NCBI GenBank assembly: GCA_001897155.1
Contig: MKSF01000007.1
Location: 62,001 to 126,000 of the forward strand
Reading direction: 5' to 3'
Source of the DNA: Bacteroidetes bacterium 47-18
GTDB lineage: Bacteria > Bacteroidota > Bacteroidia > Chitinophagales > Chitinophagaceae
Length of the DNA stretch: 64,000 bases
The notes beneath the pieces are model-generated. The model did no database searches, was not told where the DNA came from, and saw only the letters and a list, made by a program, of their open reading frames with translations. Positions 17,892 to 26,500 of this stretch are shown here, one piece after another (the first letter of the stretch is position 1; every line of letters begins with the position of its first letter). The translations under genes and the position numbers were made by a program.

Positions 17892-19133
17892 CTATTTTTT
17901 ATCGAGCTTCCTGACCACCCAGGGCAGCGAAAGCCCTTGTCCCAGCAGGGAGAATAACACCACCACGATGGAAAGGAAAATGATCTCATTCCGCATCGGG
18001 AAAGGAGTGCCGTCCGCCAGGGTTACGGGCAGACCGATCGCAATGGCCAGTGAAACGATGCCCCGCATTCCCGACCAGGTAATGATAAAGCTTGTCCGGG
18101 AATCAAACAGCGCGTCTTCGCTGACCCTGCGGTTTCCCCGGAAAGCCCTTTGAAGGTTGAACTGCTGCAGGTACACCCGTATCATACGGATCGCCAGGGC
18201 AGTTACCGCAATTACCGCGGCATACCCTATGTAGGTCCAGGTTGCACCTTCATCCATCTTTTTCAGCACGACAGGGAACTGCAGCCCGATCAGCAAAAAG
18301 ATAAGCCCGTTGAGCAGGAAGATTATCACATCCCAGAAATGCTTTGACTGGTTCCTGATGGGCTCGGGGAATTTGTGCCGGCTCAGTCTTGACATGCTAA
18401 GACCCAGGATCACTACTGCGATCACGCCCGAAACCTGAAAATGCTCGGCAACGAGATAGGTTACAAAAGGCATCAGCAATGTCAGGCTGATGATGACCAT
18501 ATCATTGGCACGGAAAAAACGTGATACCCACCCCAGCAGTATGCCCGCGATCATACCTGTCAGGAAACCGCCGCCCAGCACCCACAGGAATTGCAGCGAG
18601 GCCTGCCACCAGACAAAAGCGACACCGCTGACGGCGGCTATCGCAAAACGATAGGCTATCAGTGCCGAAGCATCGTTCACCAGGCTTTCTCCTTCCAGGA
18701 TCGTTACGGTCTTATGGGGTAGTCCCAGCCCTTTGGTGATGCCGATCGCCGCTACGGCATCGGTGGCTGAAAGGATAGCGCCCAGCACAAAAGCAAGCGG
18801 CCAGCTCATGCCAGGTATCAGGTAATGGGCAACGATGGCAATGCCCCCGGTGGTAATAAATACCAGGCCGATGGACAGGGTGCTGATGGTATTGAAATTG
18901 GTCTTAAAATCTTTGAATGAAATATTGAACGCCGCATCATATAATAAGGGCGGCAGGAAAAGCAGCATCACGATATCAGGGTTCAGCTCAATACCGGGCA
19001 TAGCAGGCAGAAATCCGATGCCTATTCCTGTCAGCAGCAACAGCACAGGGGCCGGCAGCTTTATCTTGTCTGCGATACCGGACACCCCGATCATCAGTGC
19101 CATGATAATGAGTACGATCGTATAATTTTCCAT
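17892..19133 (-). CDS. Na+/H+ antiporter, CPA1 (NhaP-like) family
   Basis: A 413-residue inner-membrane protein with about 12 hydrophobic segments. It carries the CPA1 core motifs LSATDAVAAIGITKGLGLP and LEGESLVNDASALIAYRFA; the ND pair is the cation-binding site of electroneutral exchangers. It also has the late TWSGMRGIVSLAIAIGLP segment. Its role is sodium or potassium for proton exchange and pH homeostasis. The C-terminus is short, without the cytoplasmic regulatory domain seen in longer members. Confidence 0.9.
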   Translation of the reverse strand: MENYTIVLIIMALMIGVSGIADKIKLPAPVLLLLTGIGIGFLPAMPGIELNPDIVMLLFLPPLLYDAAFNISFKDFKTNFNTISTLSIGLVFITTGGIAIVAHYLIPGMSWPLAFVLGAILSATDAVAAIGITKGLGLPHKTVTILEGESLVNDASALIAYRFAIAAVSGVAFVWWQASLQFLWVLGGGFLTGMIAGILLGWVSRFFRANDMVIISLTLLMPFVTYLVAEHFQVSGVIAVVILGLSMSRLSRHKFPEPIRNQSKHFWDVIIFLLNGLIFLLIGLQFPVVLKKMDEGATWTYIGYAAVIAVTALAIRMIRVYLQQFNLQRAFRGNRRVSEDALFDSRTSFIITWSGMRGIVSLAIAIGLPVTLADGTPFPMRNEIIFLSIVVVLFSLLGQGLSLPWVVRKLDKK

Positions 19134-19275
19134 TCTGAAATTAAAGTTATTGCATTTGATTGTTTCCCGGCAGCATCAGTGCTGTTTATTTATGTATCGC
19201 CCGTCCAGCTACTAATTCGCGGCCGCGATACCGTGGGGCTGTTAAGACATCCGTGCGGTAAAGCCGTATGGGACA

Positions 19276-19851
19276 TCAATATTCCATCAGGTCTTTATAC
19301 AGCCCGTACAGGCGTTTCCGCAGGTATTTTACGGCATAATGCTTCCGGGATAAGAGTGTATTGACAGGTATGTTCATTGTTTTTGCTACCTCCTTAACAG
19401 GCAGCCCTTCCAGCTCCGTAAGTTCAAAGGCCTCCCTTTGCTCCGGAGGTAATTCCGACAGGGCGGCTTCCAGCTCTTTCCAGACCAGGGAGCGCATATA
19501 TTCCGCTTCCGGGGTCGGGCTGTCATCATTGAACAGGATATCTGAAAACGCTTCCAGCACATTCCCTTCCTCATCATACCGGGAAGCCGGCAGCGCTTCC
19601 TCCCGCTTTTTCCTGCCTTTATTGATGATGGTGTTCCGGGCTACGCGGTAAAGCCAGGCCGTGACCTGCTCGATCGGGCTGATATTGCTTTCAACCGTCT
19701 TGACCAGCTGGTAAAATACATCCTGCAGGATATCTTTCGCATCTTCGCTGTTAGAGACGCGTTTCCGTATGAACGATTGCAGGCGGGGCTGATGCTCCTT
19801 TACAAGCTGCTCTACATTGGCTTTCCCGTTGTGCTCATTTGTCTCCATCAT
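19276..19851 (-). CDS. ECF-type RNA polymerase sigma factor
   Basis: About 190 residues. Region 2 is visible as LQSFIRKRVSNSEDAKDILQDVFYQLV and AWLYRVARNTIINKGRK, and region 4 as LSELPPEQREAFELTELEGLPVKEVAKTMN. I chose the ATG at 19851 (a second ATG follows at 19848). The frame is open upstream to a TTG at 19911, but that would bury the end of the preceding gene. It overlaps the membrane-protein gene by 17 bp (19835-19851), indicating coupled translation. No classical anti-sigma gene is present; the two small upstream proteins are candidates for its regulators. Confidence 0.88.
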   Translation of the reverse strand: MMETNEHNGKANVEQLVKEHQPRLQSFIRKRVSNSEDAKDILQDVFYQLVKTVESNISPIEQVTAWLYRVARNTIINKGRKKREEALPASRYDEEGNVLEAFSDILFNDDSPTPEAEYMRSLVWKELEAALSELPPEQREAFELTELEGLPVKEVAKTMNIPVNTLLSRKHYAVKYLRKRLYGLYKDLMEY

Positions 19852-20194
19852 TATGCTGCGCTTGCCCTTCCCTGTCAAAGTGTTCGGCTCCGAAAGGATG
19901 ACCGAAGCCAAATTTCCGCCGCTTATTGATAAATTCTTTACGCTGCTCCGGTGTCATATTCATCCATTTCTCGCGGATATGATTGCCTCTTTCGTGCATC
20001 ATCCGTCTGCCGCCCCATCCGAAACGCCCGAAAAGTATGCGGCTCAGTACCAGCAGACCCAGCGCCTGCCAGAAATTAATGGTGACGAATCCGAAAATGC
20101 CGGGTATCAGCCAGTTCCACAGCAGCATGACCGCAACGCTCACGGCAGCCAGCGCTGCTATGCCCATTAAGGCTATTTTTATGCCTCTTTTCAT
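19835..20194 (-). CDS. Small membrane protein with an REKWxxMT motif
   Basis: 119 residues, of unknown family. Two hydrophobic segments (about 5-35 and 40-56) form a hairpin in the inner membrane. The remaining C-terminal part is basic and contains REKWMNMTPEQRKEF at 74-88. The same motif occurs twice in the neighbouring 99-residue protein. MTPEQR recalls the LTxxQ motif of the Spy/CpxP/CnrX group of stress or metal sensors, though this is only a resemblance. Its end overlaps the sigma factor start, so it may be the membrane-bound regulator of that sigma factor. Confidence 0.7.
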   Translation of the reverse strand: MKRGIKIALMGIAALAAVSVAVMLLWNWLIPGIFGFVTINFWQALGLLVLSRILFGRFGWGGRRMMHERGNHIREKWMNMTPEQRKEFINKRRKFGFGHPFGAEHFDREGQAQHNDGDK

Positions 20195-20221
20195 ATGTAT
20201 TAATTATGATGTGTTTCAATG

Positions 20222-20256
20222 AAGAGCACTTCCGGACTGTAGCGGAAAGTGCTCTT
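20222..20256 (-). other. Strong stem-loop between the two small EKW-motif genes
   Basis: A 13-bp stem with one bulged base (AAGAGCACTTCCG at 20222-20234 with 20243-20256) sits 15 bp after the stop of the 99-residue gene. A T run is lacking on the minus strand, so it may be an mRNA-stabilising or partial-termination structure that lowers expression of the sigma factor genes relative to the first gene. Confidence 0.55.
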
Positions 20257-20271
20257 GGGTTAGATAATTAA

Positions 20272-20571
20272 TTAATGCCTGTGCGCCCAGAAGCCTTGCA
20301 TACCCTGCATCCGGCCTTTAAAGGCGTTTTTTCGCTCCTCCACAAATGCCTGCTTTTCTGCTGCCGACATCTTTGTCCATTTTTCGCAAAGTTCGTCCAG
20401 TTTCTCTACAGAAAAGCGGTCTTCTCCCGCTTTTCCGAACCGCTCATTGGCAAATTCGAGCTTTTCACTGTCGGTCATATCCGACCATTTTTCCCGGAAC
20501 TGTTTGCTGGCTTCCTGATCAAAAGGATTATAGCCGAAGTATCCCATTCCAAAACTGTTTGGTGTCATCAT
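20272..20571 (-). CDS. Small protein with two EKWxxM repeats
   Basis: 99 residues with no signal peptide or membrane segment and no family I recognise. It has two copies of a motif: REKWSDMTDSEKLEFANER at 26-44 and CEKWTKMSAAEKQAFVEER at 62-80. Both are predicted amphipathic helices, matching one copy in the adjacent membrane protein. It is probably soluble, and the shared motif suggests that the two proteins bind the same partner or each other. It stands first in a probable operon ending with an ECF sigma factor. Confidence 0.65.
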   Translation of the reverse strand: MMTPNSFGMGYFGYNPFDQEASKQFREKWSDMTDSEKLEFANERFGKAGEDRFSVEKLDELCEKWTKMSAAEKQAFVEERKNAFKGRMQGMQGFWAHRH

Positions 20572-20777
20572 GTGCTTAAATTTTTGTAGTGATTCAATTT
20601 GTTGCTTTAAGAACGTTCTTACCTATGAAGACAACCGGGAAGGAAAAATATTTTATGAAGTCCGGATTTTTTTTAAAAACAGGAAAATTGCTAAGATGTT
20701 CAACCCGTTTAACCTGGCAGAGACTTTAAGCCTGTGTAAAACAGATAAAATTGTACATTTAGCAGTAAATTCATAGT

Positions 20778-21413
20778 ATGGATAAATATCAGGAAACTTT
20801 TGACACCTGGAATAAAATTGCGCATATCTACCGGGACAGGTTTATGGACCTGGACCTGTATAATGAAACGTATGACTGTTTCTGTGAGCTGGTACCGGCA
20901 GAGGGCGCCGTGATCCTGGAGATCGGCTGCGGACCGGGCAATATCACCAGGTATCTTTTGGGTAAGCGGCCGGATTTTGATATGACGGGGATCGACGTGG
21001 CCCCGGATATGCTGGAGCTGGCCCGGCAGCACAATCCTTCGGCCCGGTTCCTTGCTATGGACTGCAGAGACCTCCGCCAGTTGGATGCCCGGTATGACGG
21101 GATCGTCTGCGGGTTCTGCATACCTTATATATCGCAGGAGGACATCGCCACGCTGTTCAGGGACTGCCATGAGCTGCTGTCAGCCGACGGGTTGCTGTAC
21201 CTGAGCTTTGTGGAGGGAGATCCTGAAACGTCCGGTTATCAGACCGGGAGCAGCGGCCTCCGGCTTTTCTTCTATTACCATACACGGGATCATATAATGC
21301 AGGAGCTGGACAGGAACAACTTTGTCCCGGTACGGCAATTTGATGTCCCGTATCCCAAATCAGATACGACGTATGAGACCCATACCGTTATGATCTTCCG
21401 GAAAATAAAGTAA
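20778..21413 (+). CDS. Class I SAM-dependent methyltransferase
   Basis: 211 residues with the Rossmann-type SAM site: motif I VILEIGCGPGNITRYL (about 46-61), the acidic motif MTGIDVAPDMLELAR and the post-II segment YDGIVCGFCIPYIS. There is no sequence sign of the substrate; small-molecule methyltransferases of this layout are very diverse. It is a single gene, with a terminator right after the stop. Confidence 0.85.
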   Translation: MDKYQETFDTWNKIAHIYRDRFMDLDLYNETYDCFCELVPAEGAVILEIGCGPGNITRYLLGKRPDFDMTGIDVAPDMLELARQHNPSARFLAMDCRDLRQLDARYDGIVCGFCIPYISQEDIATLFRDCHELLSADGLLYLSFVEGDPETSGYQTGSSGLRLFFYYHTRDHIMQELDRNNFVPVRQFDVPYPKSDTTYETHTVMIFRKIK

Positions 21414-21448
21414 GACGGCAGCTATCCGTTTACAGGACAGGCCGTCTT
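21412..21448. terminator. Bidirectional terminator between convergent genes
   Basis: Perfect 8-bp stem AAGACGGC / GCCGTCTT (21412-21419 with 21441-21448) and a 21-base loop. It sits at the end of the methyltransferase and 39 bp from the end of the convergent PPOX-fold gene. T-rich stretches follow in both directions. Confidence 0.6.
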
Positions 21449-21487
21449 ATGGTTGTTTGTTTTGTCTGGTTGTGAGTTTGCGGAAGC

Positions 21488-21994
21488 TTACAGGTTCAGG
21501 TCGCCTTCCCTGCCTATATCCAGCTGCTGACCGGAGACGGCGCTGGCCGCTACTTTTAAAATGGTCATCAGCTTATTCGTCTTATTATCCCAATAATGCG
21601 CTTCCTGCGGGGTCACCTTCAGTACCCTGATCCGGGGATCTTCCTTGCCTTTCTCAAACCAGCCTTCCATCATCTTGTTCCAGTATTTCTCTATCCTGTC
21701 CTTATCCTCCGAGATTTCCGCGGTGCCGTTAATGCTTAGGAAGTTATAATCTCCTACATGCGAAAACAGCACGCTGACCTTATTATTATTTTTCAGGTTG
21801 GCATAGGTCTCGCTTTCCGATGAGAACAAATACCAGATATTACCTTCAGGGTCAGCTTCCTGCCGGCTCATAGGTATGGCGTGAGGGTACACGCTGCCGG
21901 AGGTAAAAGTGCAAAGCATACCGATATCGATCTTATTGACCATTTCCCGGAGCTTTTCGACAGCCGCCGAGTGATGCAGATTTTCTGTGCTCAT
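21488..21994 (-). CDS. Pyridoxamine 5'-phosphate oxidase-fold general stress protein
   Basis: 168 residues with the split beta-barrel fold of the general stress protein 26 group: MLCTFTSGSVYPHAIPMS, IWYLFSSESETYANLKNNNKVSVLFSH, FLSINGTAEISEDKDRIEKYW and the conserved PRIRVLKVTPQEAHYWDNK near the C-terminus. Members bind FMN or FAD and their reaction is unsettled. It lies downstream of katE on the same strand (94-bp gap), so a shared oxidative-stress role is plausible. Confidence 0.85.
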   Translation of the reverse strand: MSTENLHHSAAVEKLREMVNKIDIGMLCTFTSGSVYPHAIPMSRQEADPEGNIWYLFSSESETYANLKNNNKVSVLFSHVGDYNFLSINGTAEISEDKDRIEKYWNKMMEGWFEKGKEDPRIRVLKVTPQEAHYWDNKTNKLMTILKVAASAVSGQQLDIGREGDLNL

Positions 21995-22088
21995 AGTTGT
22001 TTATTATTTTGAATTATACATTGATAGCAGGTACACAGCCTGCTTTTTGTCTGCTTTATTGTTATTATTGATACCAGGCCGTCCTGTC

Positions 22089-24203
22089 TTAAGCCGGAAC
22101 TTTTCTGCCGGTTTCCCTTTCCCATACCCGGTGGCCTTTCATTACAGCGATGAAATCCTCCGCCAGGTTATCCCGGCTTTCAAAGATGACGCCCTGGTCT
22201 TTCTCAATAAACGTCTTGCCCGCCAATGATTCCGCGCCTTTGGCAAAGGCCAGCGCCTTGCAGTGCCGGTAGCCTTCGTTCAGGAACTGCAGGAAATCGG
22301 CGTTATCGGCCAGCCTGGCTACTGAATCACCGTCCGGGATATAAAAGGCATCGTAACATACGGATGCTTCTGTCAGGTAAGAGTGCAGGATGGCTGCCTT
22401 ACCGCCCTCCTTATATTTGATTTCCCCCACGTGCGGAGCGATCAGGACCGCCTGCGCGCCTTCTTTTTCAAGCTCCTGCTTCATGGTATCGATAGATGCC
22501 CTGCTGACCCCTTCATCTACCAGGAAAGCTACTTTCCGGGACCGGATGGTACCTTCGCCTGCCTTTACCTTCATGCTGAGGGCAGGGGATAGCTCTATCT
22601 CGGGTTGTTGGGGCCGGATCGGGTACTGCGGGTGATTCTGGCGTGCGAATTTTAAAGTTAGCGGATCCAGCTCTTCAGAAGGCTTAAGTCCCAGGTTATC
22701 ACCTACCTTCTTTGCCAGCGTTTTATCGATCTGGTTCAATACGGCCAGCTCCCGCTTGCGGATATTAACGTCCTTCACCTTGGAAAGTTCAAAGCTCAGC
22801 GCATTGATGATATGAGCCTGCTCTTCCTTGCTTTGGGAATTGAAAAACAGCCGTGCCTGTGTAAAATGATCCGCGAAGGCCTCCGGGCGGGCCCTTACTT
22901 TAGGCGCGTTCACGGGCTGCCGGTGCGACTGGAAGCCTGTTTCGCCTTTCAGCATAGCGTGGTAAGGACAGCCTTCGGCTTTGCTGTTGGGGAAATAGCT
23001 TACCGCTCCCCCGGGTATGTCCATCCTGCTGAATCCGTCTTTCTGGTTGTTATGCTTACCGTTTACGGGCCTGTTGATGGGCAGCTCATGGAAGTTGGGG
23101 CCGCCCAGCCTGTAATTCTGGGTATCCATATAAGAGAAGATCCTTCCCTGCAGCAGGGGATCATCGGAAAAGTCAATGCCGGGGACCAGCCTGCCGGGGT
23201 CAAAAGCGGCCTGTTCCGTTTCGGCAAAGAAATTCCCGGGGTTCCTGTTGAGCGTCATCGTACCGATGATCTGAACAGGGACCAGCTCTTCGGGGATGAT
23301 CTTGGTCGGGTCCAGGATATCAAAAGAGTATTTGGATTCGTCCTCTTCGGGTACCAGTTGTACCCCGAGGTCCCATTGCGGGTAATCGCCGTTCTCAATG
23401 GCCTCCCACAGGTCGCGCCGGTGAAAATCGGCATCGAACCCGGAGATCTTCTGGGCTTCGTTCCAGGCTACTCCATGCACGCCCAGCCTGGGTTTCCAGT
23501 GGAACTTCACAAAAGTGGCCTTACCCTCCGCATTCACGAATTTAAAGGTATGCACCCCGAATCCTTCCATCATCCTTAAGCTCCTGGGTATGGCCCTGTC
23601 CGACATGATCCACATCGTCATATGGGCCGCTTCGGGCATCAGCGAGATAAAATCCCAGAACGTATCATGCGCGGATGCCGCCTGGGGCATTTCATTATTG
23701 GGTTCCGGCTTGACCGCGTGGACAAGGTCGGGGAAGTTCATGGCATCCTGGATAAAGAAGACCGGGATATTATTGCCTACCAGGTCATAATTCCCTTCTT
23801 CGGTATAAAATTTAACGGAGAAGCCCCGGACATCCCTGGCCAGGTCTGTTGAGCCCTTGAAGCCGGCCACCGTAGAGAAGCGTGTGAATACAGGCGTCAC
23901 GGTCCCTTTTTTCAGGAAGGCGGCAGAGGTATAAGCCGACATATCTGCGGTGGCTTCGAAAATCCCATGCGCGCCGGATCCCCTGGCATGTACCACCCGT
24001 TCCGGGATCCGTTCCCGGTCGAAGTGCATCAGCTTGTCGAAAAAAATATGATCCTGCTGCAGAGAGGGGCCTCTTTCACCGGCTTTGAGCGTATTGTTGT
24101 TGTCATACACCGGCACTCCGTCATTGGTGGTCAGAACTTTGTTGGTGTTATCAACCTGGTGCTGGTCGATGTGGGCGGTTTTTAAGTTACTTTGCTTTTT
24201 CAT
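22089..24203 (-). CDS. katE: Large-subunit catalase HPII with C-terminal DJ-1/GATase-like domain
   Basis: About 704 residues from the ATG at 24203 (a TTG two codons upstream is open but unneeded). Catalytic His72 lies in RVVHARG, the distal Asn in GNNIPVFFIQDAMNF, and the haem-ligating Tyr in FSYMDTQNYRLG. After residue 560 or so there is a flavodoxin/DJ-1-like domain (KVAFLVDEGVSRASIDTM), which defines the large-subunit clade. The enzyme breaks down hydrogen peroxide in the cytoplasm. A 4-kb transposon begins 101 bp upstream of the start codon, so the native regulatory region is interrupted. Confidence 0.97.
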   Translation of the reverse strand: MKKQSNLKTAHIDQHQVDNTNKVLTTNDGVPVYDNNNTLKAGERGPSLQQDHIFFDKLMHFDRERIPERVVHARGSGAHGIFEATADMSAYTSAAFLKKGTVTPVFTRFSTVAGFKGSTDLARDVRGFSVKFYTEEGNYDLVGNNIPVFFIQDAMNFPDLVHAVKPEPNNEMPQAASAHDTFWDFISLMPEAAHMTMWIMSDRAIPRSLRMMEGFGVHTFKFVNAEGKATFVKFHWKPRLGVHGVAWNEAQKISGFDADFHRRDLWEAIENGDYPQWDLGVQLVPEEDESKYSFDILDPTKIIPEELVPVQIIGTMTLNRNPGNFFAETEQAAFDPGRLVPGIDFSDDPLLQGRIFSYMDTQNYRLGGPNFHELPINRPVNGKHNNQKDGFSRMDIPGGAVSYFPNSKAEGCPYHAMLKGETGFQSHRQPVNAPKVRARPEAFADHFTQARLFFNSQSKEEQAHIINALSFELSKVKDVNIRKRELAVLNQIDKTLAKKVGDNLGLKPSEELDPLTLKFARQNHPQYPIRPQQPEIELSPALSMKVKAGEGTIRSRKVAFLVDEGVSRASIDTMKQELEKEGAQAVLIAPHVGEIKYKEGGKAAILHSYLTEASVCYDAFYIPDGDSVARLADNADFLQFLNEGYRHCKALAFAKGAESLAGKTFIEKDQGVIFESRDNLAEDFIAVMKGHRVWERETGRKVPA

Positions 24204-24304
24204 AATCAAAATTTTGTTGAGATTATTACAGACCGGAAAGGTCGCTGTACAGGTGATTGAAAGTGTAGTATAAACAGAAAAAGCTACTAATTGTTTTAAT
24301 GCTT

Positions 24305-24335
24305 ACTGACTATCTACATATAGGCAACAAAAAAA
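24305..24335 (+). repeat. Left terminal inverted repeat of the cargo transposon
   Basis: Begins ACTGACTATCTACATATAGG and ends in an A run. It pairs with 28310-28340 at 29 of 31 positions. The preceding eight bases TAATGCTT are the target duplication. Confidence 0.92.
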
Positions 24336-24361
24336 CCATAGATGCGGGGGTCTATGGTTTT
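24332..24361 (-). terminator. Bidirectional terminator inside the left end of the transposon
   Basis: Perfect 11-bp stem AAAACCATAGA / TCTATGGTTTT (24332-24342 with 24351-24361), an 8-base loop, and T runs on both strands. It ends the XRE gene and shields the element from katE-side transcription. Confidence 0.85.
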
Positions 24362-24362
24362 T

Positions 24363-24770
24363 TTATTTGGTTTCTGACAGTTTCTCGAGGAGATGTAATA
24401 ACCTTTCGTTCTGTTCTTCTAACTTATTATTCTGCCTTTCTAACCGTTCTATCACTTCCTTATACATCTTTCGTTCGTCTTCTGCCAAACCGTTATTATT
24501 TATGGTTACGCTCTCGCTTATGCCATTTGAATAAGTAAAATGCTGTTGTATAATAGTCTGGTCGCTTAACTTCAATAAATCACTTATATCCATTTTATAT
24601 AAACTTGCTAATTTCTCTATCCTTTCTATCGTTATCTGTGCTTGTCCCTTCTCCATTAATGAATACGTGCTGGGTGCTACATCCAAGACATTAGACACAT
24701 ACTCCTGTGTATAATTATGGACTTCCCTTAAAACCCTCAATTTATTACCTAATTTCTTGTTGATATTCAT
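24363..24770 (-). CDS. XRE-family transcriptional regulator with C-terminal coiled coil
   Basis: 135 residues. The N-terminal 60 residues are a lambda-repressor-type helix-turn-helix (KLGNKLRVLREVHNYTQEYVSNVLDVAPSTYSLMEKG). A C-terminal heptad-rich segment (about 95-133, ERLERQNNKLEEQNERL) should form a dimerising coiled coil. It lies inside the transposon at its left end, divergent from the lipoprotein gene, and is probably the regulator of the cargo. An inverted repeat ATCAA-8-TTGAT in the divergent gap at 24800-24817 is a candidate operator. Confidence 0.88.
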   Translation of the reverse strand: MNINKKLGNKLRVLREVHNYTQEYVSNVLDVAPSTYSLMEKGQAQITIERIEKLASLYKMDISDLLKLSDQTIIQQHFTYSNGISESVTINNNGLAEDERKMYKEVIERLERQNNKLEEQNERLLHLLEKLSETK

Positions 24771-24921
24771 TTCCTTATATGCTATCTAAATGCAAGTTAA
24801 TCAAATCTATGATTGATACAATATATTCACCGAAAAATCAATGAAACTTTCGATTTATCATTACAGACAAACACCCAAATATATCTTTCTTTGCTCCTAC
24901 AAAACAAAGATATTTATTTCT

Positions 24922-25803
24922 ATGAAAACACCTATCATTACTCTATTTTCTTTTCTTTTAGTCTCTTTGATTGTCTCTTGTAAGCCAAAAGATATTGATC
25001 CTATTAACGATCCAAAGCCGGACACAACCCAAGTTGATAACGGCTATCTTAAAGACAAAGACGTCTTTGTATATAACGAACAAAACCTGACTTATACCTA
25101 CAATCAGGACTATAAAGTCCGTAAGTCAATGGTGGATAGTCATATGGTTGACCTGTTTTATCACCTCAAAAATGGACTGAATACCATTACTACAACCCAT
25201 TACGTCAATGCAGAGGTGTCTATTACAGACTACACCGATGAAAACAACTTTACAATTTCAAACACGGTTAAAATTGCCCGGTCTTATCATAACGGGGATA
25301 AGGACTATTCCTTGAAATATGACTATGAAGTCAAAGACGGTGTAATGGTAATGAAGGAACATAATGATTTATATCCAACCCATATTATTCATGATTCGTC
25401 AAATAGAGATATATGGCGTCCTGCTGATAATCCGTTAAAGATACGGTTTAATAATACGGTGTTATATCATATAGAAATGTTTACATCCGGTTCTAATGAA
25501 TATCGTATATCCGTTGATTTAGTAGCTTTAAAAGATAGTTCAACTTACAAAAATAATACAAATGGCATTGAGCGTTTAGTCTTGACCCTTGAAAATGGTA
25601 AAAAGGTTAGTCCCCGTTATTGGGCTCCAGTTGATGACCAACAGGGCGGGTATGTTGAATTTGTCTTTGATAATCCGGCAAGGGAAATTAGTGAGGGATT
25701 AATACTATTTAAAGTAAAGTCAATAACGTTAAATAGCATTACCTATCCATTGACTGAAAGACAACATAAATACTTTAAGAGAGTAAATTATGTATGGGAA
25801 TAA
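24922..25803 (+). CDS. Transposon cargo: hypothetical lipoprotein
   Basis: 293 residues from the ATG at 24922. An earlier in-frame ATG at 24841 would add a non-signal extension, while from 24922 the protein begins with a clean lipoprotein signal ending in LIVSC. The mature chain has an acidic proline linker (DIDPINDPKPD), is rich in Asn, Tyr, Thr and Asp, and looks all-beta, as in surface lipoproteins of the phylum. I recognise no domain. Codon use is AT-rich, like the rest of the transposon, so it travelled with the element and not from this chromosome. Confidence 0.75.
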   Translation: MKTPIITLFSFLLVSLIVSCKPKDIDPINDPKPDTTQVDNGYLKDKDVFVYNEQNLTYTYNQDYKVRKSMVDSHMVDLFYHLKNGLNTITTTHYVNAEVSITDYTDENNFTISNTVKIARSYHNGDKDYSLKYDYEVKDGVMVMKEHNDLYPTHIIHDSSNRDIWRPADNPLKIRFNNTVLYHIEMFTSGSNEYRISVDLVALKDSSTYKNNTNGIERLVLTLENGKKVSPRYWAPVDDQQGGYVEFVFDNPAREISEGLILFKVKSITLNSITYPLTERQHKYFKRVNYVWE

Positions 25804-25884
25804 AATATAGCATGAAAAATAAATTATTCAACAACAGGGAAAGCCGAAAACTGATTTAGAGTAGGCACTAAACAAATTACTTTT

Positions 25885-26397
25885 ATGCCTAAATGTAAAT
25901 GGTGTGGCAGAACATTTGAGAAAGGAGGATTTAATAAGTTTAAAAGCAGTTGGACATTAGGAATTGCTGGTAGGGAAAGTTATTGTAGTCGTCAATGTGA
26001 AGTCTCTGCTGTTCATGGTAATAACAGTGTAATGGATTCGGAAAGACCATCTTTTAATCCTTTTAGAAGTAATTCAAGGGCTAATGAAGATAATAATGCT
26101 GAATTAGCAAGAATACAATTAGAAAAAGAACAATTTAGAGAAAAATTAGAAGCAGAGAAAGCATCCAAGAGAGAAGCCAAAGCAGAAATTTTAAGAGAGC
26201 AAGGTAAGCCATTTATGGCTTTTGTTGTTGTCAATCAAGATAAAATAGGATATGGATTATTATTTGGCTTAGTATTTGGTATCCCAATAATATTTTCTGT
26301 AACTAATGCTTTAATCGGTATAATTGTATGTATAATTGTTGTAATAGCAATAGGATTAGGAACCTATAAATATTTAAAAGAAATGTTAAAGAAATAA
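25885..26397 (+). CDS. Transposon cargo: zinc-ribbon, coiled-coil, two-helix membrane protein
   Basis: 170 residues of no family I can name. The N-terminus has a zinc-binding arrangement CKWCGRTF .. YCSRQCEVS (Cys4 at about residues 4, 7, 34 and 38). Then come a charged coiled coil (about 72-108, ELARIQLEKEQFREKLEAEK), a hydrophobic hairpin (about 120-162) and a basic tail. This layout fits a membrane-tethered cytoplasmic protein. It lies 81 bp after the lipoprotein gene and shares its orientation and AT-rich composition. It is followed by a perfect terminator. Confidence 0.75.
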   Translation: MPKCKWCGRTFEKGGFNKFKSSWTLGIAGRESYCSRQCEVSAVHGNNSVMDSERPSFNPFRSNSRANEDNNAELARIQLEKEQFREKLEAEKASKREAKAEILREQGKPFMAFVVVNQDKIGYGLLFGLVFGIPIIFSVTNALIGIIVCIIVVIAIGLGTYKYLKEMLKK

Positions 26398-26400
26398 AAA

Positions 26401-26434
26401 GTTAAGGATATATATCCTTAACTTTTTATTTTCA
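26401..26434. terminator. Terminator after the zinc-ribbon membrane protein gene
   Basis: A 22-base perfect palindrome (GTTAAGGATA at 26401-26410 mirrored to 26422), followed by a T-rich run on the plus strand and preceded by an A run, so it could stop transcription in both directions. Confidence 0.85.
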
Positions 26435-26500
26435 CATATAAATTATATCATATTTTAAATTTAATCACTTTTTATTAACCTTTTAAACAACTTTTAAATT

